15,676 nucleotides of DNA, from NCBI GenBank assembly GCA_946480125.1, contig CAMLIY010000050.1, positions 1 through 15,676 of the forward strand, written 5' to 3'. The position numbers were made by a program, and so were the translations under genes. Under the pieces are notes generated by a model. It ran no database searches. It saw only the letters and a program-made list of their open reading frames with translations, and had not been told where the DNA came from. Below, piece by piece: positions 7,680 through 13,679 of this stretch. Positions within the stretch are counted from its first letter, which is position 1. Each line of letters opens with the position of its first letter. The stretch comes from an uncultured Asticcacaulis sp. GTDB lineage: Bacteria; Pseudomonadota; Alphaproteobacteria; Caulobacterales; Caulobacteraceae.

Positions 7680-8219
7680 TCCCTATTTCTCCAATTTTCC
7701 GCGAGGCGGAACCGCTTGAGACATTAAGCTTAAGCCACCCGCTAATACCTTTTTAGTACCAAAATTCCCCGGTAAGTAGCCACTGGTGAAATAATTCTTA
7801 CATATAAAATTCGAAATACGTCAAATCCTAGTTTTATAGATATGTCATATTTCTTTAAGGTAACAGACCAAAGTCGATCGTTGTCATAACCATTTTGTCG
7901 ACATCATTCACTGACAATTGGCATACAAATTCAATTGACTAAGAAGCACGGTCTGAAAATTAACTGAAAATTGGCCTGTTATATATGTTCACGACCAGAA
8001 TATGATAATAAGAGAGTATGTTGCTTTTGAACCACAGGTCAGATACCGGGGCTTTCAACACAGGTGTCGCGTTGAATATATACGGGCGCACCACATAATT
8101 ACACCCACATATCACCCAAAGGTCATGACACATTTGATGGATCGATTACACAGGCTGTATTCGCAACATATTCGCGTCGTCCAGGCTCGTACCGAGGGTC
8201 CCGATTTGGAAAACCGGCC
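7680..8219. promoter_or_regulatory. AT-rich divergent control region
   Basis: This 540-nt gap separates the leftward receptor gene from the rightward sulfotransferase gene and is clearly more AT-rich than its flanks. It must carry promoters for both directions. Candidates are weak. On the minus strand, TTGACG at 7819-7824 is followed after 18 nt by TAAGAA. On the plus strand, TATGAT at 8001-8006 lacks a good -35. Short palindromes are present: TTAAGCTTAA at 7724-7733, ATATG-T-CATAT at 7840-7850, TGTCGACA at 7896-7903, and CAATTG twice between 7914 and 7937. A small stem TTCCGC/GCGGAA (7697-7702 with 7706-7711) lies just upstream of the receptor ribosome-binding site. A 73-codon open frame (8002-8223) ends in an ATGA overlap with the next gene, but its codon use is unlike the neighbours. 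Placement is secure; individual sites are not. Confidence 0.6.
7953..7972. repeat. Tandem 9-bp direct repeat, possible operator
   Basis: CTGAAAATT occurs at 7953-7961 and again at 7964-7972. The 11-bp period is about one helical turn, so both copies face the same side of the DNA. It lies in the centre of the divergent control region, which suits a tandem regulator-binding site. No matching regulator gene is present in the window, so the role is inferred. Confidence 0.4.
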
Positions 8220-9797
8220 ATGAAAAATTTGCAGCTGGCTCTGAAAGCGGCGCACGCCTCTCTGAAGCAGGGTAACCTGGAAGCGGCGCTGGATTCGGCA
8301 CGCAAGGCCAGTCAGGCCGATCCGCATTCGGCGGAGGCGTGGTGGCTGGTCGGCACGGCGGCGATGGGCCTGGACGATATGTCAACCGCCGAACATGCTT
8401 TTTTGAACGCCGCGCGCGCCGCGCCGCCGGGTTCGGTGCTCCGTGGCCAGATGCTGGCCTTGCGTGGCAAGCCATTAATCAGTGACGGCCGCATGGCCGA
8501 AGCCGTGGAAAGCGCCCGTGAAGCTGTAACTACCGGCATTTCCGATGTGCCCAGCCTCGTCAAGCTCAGCTATACCTTTACCCATGCCGCTTTGCCGGAA
8601 GAGGCGCTGGCCTGTATTCTGAAGGCCACCAGACTGGCCCCGGACCATGCCGAAGCCTGGTATAGCCTGGGTGCGGCTTATCGTGCCCTGGGCAATATCG
8701 AGGGCTCGGAAGCCGCCTTTAAACGGGCGATAGCCCTGTCTCCAACGCCGCCCGTTGCCGCCTATTTCAACCTGGCCTATCTGAGGCGCTGGACAAAGGC
8801 AGAAAACCATATCGCCGTGCTTGAAGGTCTGTCATGCCGCACCAGCCTGGAAGCCTGCCGTGTCGCCTATACCTTGTTCAAGGAATATGATGATCTCCGT
8901 GAGCCGGAAAAGGCATGGGATTGTTTGCAGGTCGGAGCCGGATTGGCAGGCCGGATAGAGGACTGGTCGTCTGCGGAAGAAGCTGAAACCATATCGGCCC
9001 TGAAAGCGCATTTTCCGCCGGAACGGTTTGACCATAAAGACAAGCGGCTTCGCCCGGGTCCAAAACGCATTTTTATCATTGGCTTGCCGCGATCCGGAAC
9101 GACCCTTATCGAGCGGATATTGGCGGCGCATAGCCAGGTCCAGGCCATTGGGGAACTGAAAACATTCGGCATTGCCACGCATAAATTAGCGGGCGTGGAA
9201 AATGTTCGCCGCCTGGCGCCTGAAGTCATCGCCGCCGCCGCCGGGCTCGATCCGATTAATATAGCCGACTATTATGCGCGTGAATCGGCGTTTCTGAATG
9301 ACGGCAGCCCCTATGTCATAGACAAGTTGCCGGCCAATCATGAATATGCCGGCCTGATCCGTCTGGCTTTTCCCGATGCCATCATCATCGCCCTTGACCG
9401 CAATCCGATGGATGCCCTGTACGGCTGTTACAAGGTTCTGTTTACCGGCGCCTATGGCTGGTCCTATTCGCAGGATGATCTGGCCGATCACTATGCGCAC
9501 TTCCGCGATCTGATGGGCTACTGGAAGCAGGTGATGGGAGACGGCCTGATCGAGGTATCGCTCGAAGCGGTGATCCGAAATCCGGAAAGCGAGATACGTC
9601 AGCTGCTGGATGCATGCGGCCTGCCGTTTGAAGAAGGCTGCCTGAAACCTCACGAAGCTTCAGGCGGCGTGTCGACCGCCAGCGCCGTTCAGGTCCGCTC
9701 GCCGATCAATGCTAAGGGTATCGATGCCTGGAAGCGCTATGAGGCGCAGTTGACGCCCTTATATAACCGGCTGCGCCAAGCCGGCTATGTCCATTAG
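8220..9797 (+). CDS. TPR-repeat sulfotransferase
   Basis: A 525-aa two-part protein. Residues about 1-200 are tetratricopeptide-like helical repeats (for example EAWYSLGAAYRALGNIEGSEAAFKRAIALSP at 145-175, shown here as a typical TPR unit), likely for binding a protein partner. Residues about 280-525 are a PAPS-dependent sulfotransferase domain. IIGLPRSGTTLIERIL (286-301) is the 5'-phosphosulfate loop and RNPMD (394-398) is the 3'-phosphate site. E312 in the GELKTF segment sits where tyrosylprotein sulfotransferases carry the catalytic base, and a VIDKLPANH segment lies at 367-374. There is no signal peptide, so it acts in the cytoplasm. The ribosome-binding site is weak (GGAAAA), and the start codon overlaps the TGA of a short upstream frame. 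The next sulfotransferase gene begins 9 nt after its stop. Domain assignment is strong. Whether it sulfates a protein, glycan or small molecule is not known; the TPR part and TPST-like motifs favour protein. Confidence 0.9.
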   Translation: MKNLQLALKAAHASLKQGNLEAALDSARKASQADPHSAEAWWLVGTAAMGLDDMSTAEHAFLNAARAAPPGSVLRGQMLALRGKPLISDGRMAEAVESAREAVTTGISDVPSLVKLSYTFTHAALPEEALACILKATRLAPDHAEAWYSLGAAYRALGNIEGSEAAFKRAIALSPTPPVAAYFNLAYLRRWTKAENHIAVLEGLSCRTSLEACRVAYTLFKEYDDLREPEKAWDCLQVGAGLAGRIEDWSSAEEAETISALKAHFPPERFDHKDKRLRPGPKRIFIIGLPRSGTTLIERILAAHSQVQAIGELKTFGIATHKLAGVENVRRLAPEVIAAAAGLDPINIADYYARESAFLNDGSPYVIDKLPANHEYAGLIRLAFPDAIIIALDRNPMDALYGCYKVLFTGAYGWSYSQDDLADHYAHFRDLMGYWKQVMGDGLIEVSLEAVIRNPESEIRQLLDACGLPFEEGCLKPHEASGGVSTASAVQVRSPINAKGIDAWKRYEAQLTPLYNRLRQAGYVH

Positions 9798-9806
9798 GGG
9801 CACGGC

Positions 9807-10493
9807 ATGATTGTTTGCGATACATGCGTTTTCCTGCACTTGCATAAATCGGGCGGCACTTTCGTCAATCACATGCTGATGAAGTGTGTTCCATCCGCCA
9901 GGCGCGTTGGCTATCACCTGCCCTATGCCGAAATACACGAAGCTTATCGCGCATTGCCCGTAATCGGCACGGTCAGAAATCCGTGGTCTTACTATGTTTC
10001 CTGGTATCATTTCCAGCAATCGCAGGTCAGGCCCAATCCTTTGTTCCGGCTGTGCAGCGAAGACCTCACGCTCGATTTTTCCGGTACCATCCGCAATCTT
10101 CTGACACTTGAAAGCAATAATGACCTTATAGGCAGGCTGGCCGCCGCCTTCCCGGATCAATTTGTCAATTACGGTCTAAATCTAACCAAAAGCTGCATTG
10201 AAAAAATCCGTGGCTCAGGGCTTGGATTTTACAGCTTCCTGTACGACCGGCTATATGCCGGCACCTTCTCACCCCGCATCCTGCAGATGGAATCGTTACG
10301 TGCGGACCTGCATACGGTTCTGCTGGGACTGAACCCAGCCGAGAAGATGCGGATACAACAGTTTCTTCTCAGTGTGCCGGATCTGAATGTCAGCCCACAT
10401 AAACCGTATGCGCAATATTATTCGCCTGAACTGAAGGCTTTGGTGGAAGCCATGGATGGCGCCTTGATAGACCGGCACAATTATATTTTCTAA
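9807..10493 (+). CDS. Small single-domain sulfotransferase
   Basis: A 228-aa protein with the P-loop-like PAPS site HLHKSGGTFVN (11-21), in the style of carbohydrate-type sulfotransferases (compare KTGGT). A 3'-phosphate segment, TVRNPWSYYVSWY, lies at 55-67, with R57 the predicted contact. No signal peptide, membrane anchor or TPR region is visible, so it should be cytosolic. It is shorter than many family members but retains both cofactor sites. AGGGG overlapping the preceding stop codon serves as ribosome-binding site, and the 9-nt gap implies co-translation with the TPR-sulfotransferase. Two sulfotransferases of different subfamilies in tandem suggest two acceptor sites or a catalytic/partner pair. 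The family call is good; the acceptor is unknown. Confidence 0.82.
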   Translation: MIVCDTCVFLHLHKSGGTFVNHMLMKCVPSARRVGYHLPYAEIHEAYRALPVIGTVRNPWSYYVSWYHFQQSQVRPNPLFRLCSEDLTLDFSGTIRNLLTLESNNDLIGRLAAAFPDQFVNYGLNLTKSCIEKIRGSGLGFYSFLYDRLYAGTFSPRILQMESLRADLHTVLLGLNPAEKMRIQQFLLSVPDLNVSPHKPYAQYYSPELKALVEAMDGALIDRHNYIF

Positions 10494-10599
10494 ATGACAC
10501 GACGCTCCAGCTCACAAATGTAATGACATATGTGGACATTGGTATAGGCTTCAGCGTAGATTTAAAGCGAATGACCTCCAAAGCCTAATCCGGATTTTC
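10494..10599 (+). other. 106-nt gap between sulfotransferase and hydroxylase genes
   Basis: This is the longest gap in the rightward gene set. It holds an imperfect inverted repeat (10513-10520 with 10527-10534, 7 of 8 positions) and a 7-bp repeat (10545-10551 with 10581-10587). No convincing -35/-10 pair or U-tract is visible. It could hold a second promoter for the hydroxylase-SecB pair, but the sequence does not prove it. Confidence 0.3.
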
Positions 10600-11208
10600 A
10601 TGAACTTCGAACGCGATGCGCAATATTTAGGGCGGTTTGACATCTCTGAACTGAGAGGCATTGTCGAGACCTTCGCCGAAGATATGTGGACTGAAGATGC
10701 CAGCCGTCAGGCCGCATTCAATGCCCACCTGGCTACGCAGACGATTAAGCTTATTGCCGATGCCGACTTTCGTCACACCCATCCAACGCATCACGCCGCC
10801 TTTACCCGGCTGGAACCGCAAATTCGTCCGCTTATGGATCATATCCGGGGCTTTTATCTGCAAACCCTGCGCCAGCGGCGTGTTGCCGAACAGCATGGCG
10901 CCGGCTATTTTGTCCGTGCCCTGCTGACCCGGCTGCCCGCCGGTGCAGAGATCAGGCCCCATATAGACGATGGCGAATCCCTAAAGCGCTGTCATCGAAT
11001 CCATGTCCCCCTCATTTCCAATCCGGACAGCCTTTTTGTTGTTGGGAACCTTCGGTTTCACATGCCGGAAGGCGAGATGTGGGAGATTAATAACAGGCGG
11101 ACTCATGCCGTGCACAATGCCGGAGCCGTGGCGCGCATACATCTGATCCTGGATTACGTGCAGACGGGCGAAACCGTTTTCGATCTCGATGGTCCCCTTA
11201 CAGCTTAA
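10600..11208 (+). CDS. Aspartyl/asparaginyl beta-hydroxylase-like dioxygenase
   Basis: A 202-aa Fe(II)/2-oxoglutarate-dependent oxygenase of the aspartyl/asparaginyl beta-hydroxylase family (double-stranded beta-helix). The core runs from about 100 to 188. H121 and D123 (RPHIDDGE) together with H172 (HAVHN) form the predicted iron triad. R179 (ARIHLI) is the likely 2-oxoglutarate contact, and RIHVPL and the NLRFHMPEGEMWEINN strands are typical. It has no signal peptide and is expected to hydroxylate a cytosolic peptide or amino acid. The start follows a weak GGA element. The SecB gene begins 9 nt after its stop, an arrangement that suggests the hydroxylase and the chaperone share a client. 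The family is well supported. The substrate residue is not readable, and a free amino acid hydroxylase is an alternative. Confidence 0.83.
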   Translation: MNFERDAQYLGRFDISELRGIVETFAEDMWTEDASRQAAFNAHLATQTIKLIADADFRHTHPTHHAAFTRLEPQIRPLMDHIRGFYLQTLRQRRVAEQHGAGYFVRALLTRLPAGAEIRPHIDDGESLKRCHRIHVPLISNPDSLFVVGNLRFHMPEGEMWEINNRRTHAVHNAGAVARIHLILDYVQTGETVFDLDGPLTA

Positions 11209-11217
11209 GGTATTTAC

Positions 11218-11634
11218 ATGACGCCTCAATTCGCTATCCGCCAGATTTATCTCAAGGATATGTCCTATCAGGCCCCAACAGGCGCGGCCATTTTCACGCG
11301 TGAATGGACGCCCGAAGTGAAGGTGGACATAAAGGTCGCCCACGAAGCCATCGCTGGCGGCCTGACAGAAGTGGTTCTGACCCTGTCGATTGTCACAAAA
11401 AGCGCCGGCAGTACGGCCTATATGATCGAAATCATGCAGGCCGGTGTCTTCCAGATGTCGGGCTACAGCGCCGATCAGATGGAAAAGATCGTGCTGGCGA
11501 AATGCCCGGCTATTTTGCTGCCTTATGTCAGGGAAACCGTAGATAGCTTGCTGATGAAAGGGCGTTTTCCGGCATTGATTCTGGACCCCATCGATTTTGA
11601 GGCCAATCTGCCGGCGCTGAAAAATCCGAACTGA
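11218..11634 (+). CDS. secB: SecB-family export chaperone, probable paralogue
   Basis: A 138-aa protein that aligns by eye with SecB over its full fold. The FAIRQIYLKDMSYQAP start corresponds to the Q-R-I-Y-KD-SFEAP strand. Other matches are WTPEVKVDI, VVLTLSIVTKS, the QAGVFQMSGYS segment, and CPAILLPYVRETVDSLLMKGRFP with the closing L-PIDFEAN. SecB tetramers hold unfolded precursors and deliver them to SecA. This copy lacks the short acidic C-terminal tail of Escherichia coli SecB, which contributes to SecA contact, and ends soon after the last strand. AAGG overlapping the hydroxylase stop codon is the likely ribosome-binding site. Housekeeping secB normally sits elsewhere in the genome, so I read this as a locus-specific paralogue serving an exported product of this cluster. 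Confidence in the family is high; confidence in the client is low. Confidence 0.88.
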   Translation: MTPQFAIRQIYLKDMSYQAPTGAAIFTREWTPEVKVDIKVAHEAIAGGLTEVVLTLSIVTKSAGSTAYMIEIMQAGVFQMSGYSADQMEKIVLAKCPAILLPYVRETVDSLLMKGRFPALILDPIDFEANLPALKNPN

Positions 11635-11691
11635 CGGCATTATCCCCGATAGATCACATCGCAAATTTTGTAAGATCCGGAGTTTTTTTAC

Positions 11692-13653
11692 ATGGGCTTA
11701 TCCCGTTCGCTTTTTCGCTCAGGCGCGCTGGCATGCGTAAGTGTGGCCATATTGACGGTGAGCCCGGTGGTGAAGGCAGCCTCTCTGACAGCCCCTCTGG
11801 CGACCGCGCCGGCGATCTTTCCGGTCCCGACATCGCTCAAACTGACCGGAACCGAAATTACGATCAGTAAAACCGTGGTGCTGGTGCGTGCGGGTGATGC
11901 GGATGCTGAAACCGAAGCCCTGGTGCGCCGGGTTCTGGCCGCCGCCGGCGTTGAGACTATCCGGAACGCTACAAACCTGCCTGAGCGACTGGAGGCAAGC
12001 TATGTGGTGATCGGCACTGTCGATGACGGCCTGACAAGAGCCGCTGCCCAGCGAACAGGCGCGGCGCTTCCCACACAGGCAGAAGGGTATACCCTTGCCA
12101 GCCATGCCAGCGATGGCGGCGCGCTGATCATGCTGGCGGGCAAGGATGGTGACGGGCTTTATCACGCCGCGCAGACGCTGCGGCAGATTATGCACCATCG
12201 CCAGATTCCGGCGCTCACCATCTCCGATCATCCCGCAATGCCGGTACGCGGTACGATCGAAGGGTTTTATGGCAAGCCGTGGTCCATGGCAGAGCGATCC
12301 GAACACATTGAATTTCTTGCGGAAATGAAGGCAAATACCTATATATACAGCCCCAAGGACGATGTATTTGCGCGTGATAAATGGCGCGAGCCTTATCCGG
12401 CTGAAACGCTTAAGGGCCTGAGCGGACTGGTCGGGGAGGCGAACCGTCATCATGTCAATTTCGTTTATGCCATCTCGCCCGGGCCTTCGATCTGCTACAG
12501 CGATCCTGCCGACCTGGACCTGATACGCCAAAAATTCGCTGCGTTGCGTGGCATCGGCGTGCGTAGTTTCTACATTGCGTTCGATGACATCGACTACAAG
12601 AAATGGAATTGCCCCGCCGATGCGGCTGCGTTTGGTCCGTCGGGCGAAACCGCCGCGGCGCAGGCCCAGGCCAAGGTGCTTAACGCGGTGCAGGCCGATC
12701 TGGCGGCAAATGGCCATGGCTCGCTGATCATGGTGCCGACAGAATATTACAATGCCACGGTTTCGCCTTACAAGACCGAGCTAAGTAAGGATCTCGATCC
12801 GCGCGTCGTCATCCAGTGGACAGGAACCGATACGGTGCCGGCCGCGATCTCCATTGCCGATGCGCGCAATGCCACCAAGGCCTTTGGCCGCAAGACGCTG
12901 CTATGGGATAATTATCCGGTCAATGATTACGGTGAATCGGCTGGCCGCCTGTTGCTCGCGCCCTATGCGCGGCGCGAAGCGGGACTTTCTACGGAATTAA
13001 GCGGTATTGTATCGAATCCGATGAACCAGGAGGTGGCGAGCCGTCCCGCCGTAATGGGTCTCGTCGCCTTTGCATGGAATGATACCGGCTACGATGCCGA
13101 ACGCACCTGGCGGGCGGCGGCGCGTTATCTGGCGGGCGATAATCCGCAGGTGACCGAGGCGCTGCTGACTTTCTTCGATACCCAGCATCTGGCTCCGACA
13201 TTCGGCAACCAGCCGTGGCAGCCCCAGGCGCCAAGGCTTCGGGCGCTGATCAACCGGGTACGCGATGCGCTGGCGTCTGGCGATGCGGCCGAACGCTTGG
13301 CGGCGCTGAGTGCGCTGGGCAAGAAAGCCGATGAGCTGGCGGCGGCCCCAGATGTGATCCGCGCCGGTGTGATTGCGCCGGGTTTCGTGACGGAGGCACA
13401 GCCCTGGCTGACCGCTACGGAACTGTGGGGGCGTGCGCTGCGGCTGACGGTGAACGGCTTGCAGGCCGAGGATGGTGTAACGGCGGCGCGTTTTTTTGAC
13501 GCTTCTGCGCACCTGGCGAAGGAAGCGGCGAAAATCCAGACGATTCCAGGCGCGACAAGGCCAATGGGACCAATTAAAGTGGCCGATGGCGTTCTGGATA
13601 CCTTCATCGTTGACGCCCCAGGCCTGGTCTATCTGAACCCACGCGCTAGATAG
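11692..13653 (+). CDS. Exported GH84 beta-N-acetylglucosaminidase
   Basis: A 653-aa glycoside hydrolase of family 84 (O-GlcNAcase/NagJ-like, EC 3.2.1.52 or 3.2.1.169 class), which removes beta-linked GlcNAc by substrate-assisted catalysis. A Sec signal peptide (hydrophobic 10-27, cleavage near VKA at 29) exports it. An N-terminal alpha/beta domain (about 40-180) precedes the catalytic barrel (about 184-470). The barrel carries RGTIEGFYGKPW (186-197), the catalytic Asp pair D298-D299 in AFDDID, and WDNYPVND (405-412). A helical C-terminal region follows; no CBM32 or anchoring modules are present. GGAG about 10 nt upstream fixes the start. It lies 57 nt after the SecB gene and closes the rightward set. 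With the beta-mannosidase and fucosidase of the opposite arm it completes enzymes for N-glycan core linkages. The family is secure; the natural substrate (N-glycan, chitobiose or O-GlcNAc protein) is inferred. Confidence 0.93.
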   Translation: MGLSRSLFRSGALACVSVAILTVSPVVKAASLTAPLATAPAIFPVPTSLKLTGTEITISKTVVLVRAGDADAETEALVRRVLAAAGVETIRNATNLPERLEASYVVIGTVDDGLTRAAAQRTGAALPTQAEGYTLASHASDGGALIMLAGKDGDGLYHAAQTLRQIMHHRQIPALTISDHPAMPVRGTIEGFYGKPWSMAERSEHIEFLAEMKANTYIYSPKDDVFARDKWREPYPAETLKGLSGLVGEANRHHVNFVYAISPGPSICYSDPADLDLIRQKFAALRGIGVRSFYIAFDDIDYKKWNCPADAAAFGPSGETAAAQAQAKVLNAVQADLAANGHGSLIMVPTEYYNATVSPYKTELSKDLDPRVVIQWTGTDTVPAAISIADARNATKAFGRKTLLWDNYPVNDYGESAGRLLLAPYARREAGLSTELSGIVSNPMNQEVASRPAVMGLVAFAWNDTGYDAERTWRAAARYLAGDNPQVTEALLTFFDTQHLAPTFGNQPWQPQAPRLRALINRVRDALASGDAAERLAALSALGKKADELAAAPDVIRAGVIAPGFVTEAQPWLTATELWGRALRLTVNGLQAEDGVTAARFFDASAHLAKEAAKIQTIPGATRPMGPIKVADGVLDTFIVDAPGLVYLNPRAR

Positions 13654-13657
13654 GCAT

Positions 13658-13679
13658 GCCGCGGCATATCGGCTTTTTA
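13658..13679 (+). terminator. Weak terminator between convergent genes
   Basis: GCCG (13658-13661) can pair with CGGC (13670-13673), followed by five T residues, just past the GH84 stop codon. The same place holds the 12-bp palindrome ATGCCGCGGCAT (13656-13667). The stem is short, so intrinsic termination is only possible. The short gap to the convergent glnD stop codon makes some terminator likely. Confidence 0.3.

Noticed and set aside
7796..7824. Minus-strand promoter TTGACG with TAAGAA at 18 nt for the receptor gene, as a firm call.
   Set aside because: The -10 matches the consensus at only about half its positions and no Caulobacter-type GCTANAWC element is at the right spacing, so it is mentioned only as a candidate.
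11218..11634. SecB-like protein as part of a toxin-antitoxin-chaperone module.
   Set aside because: No toxin or antitoxin gene lies beside it; the neighbours are a dioxygenase and a glycoside hydrolase.
13656..13667. Palindrome ATGCCGCGGCAT as an operator.
   Set aside because: It lies between convergent gene ends where no promoter is expected; a weak terminator is a simpler reading.
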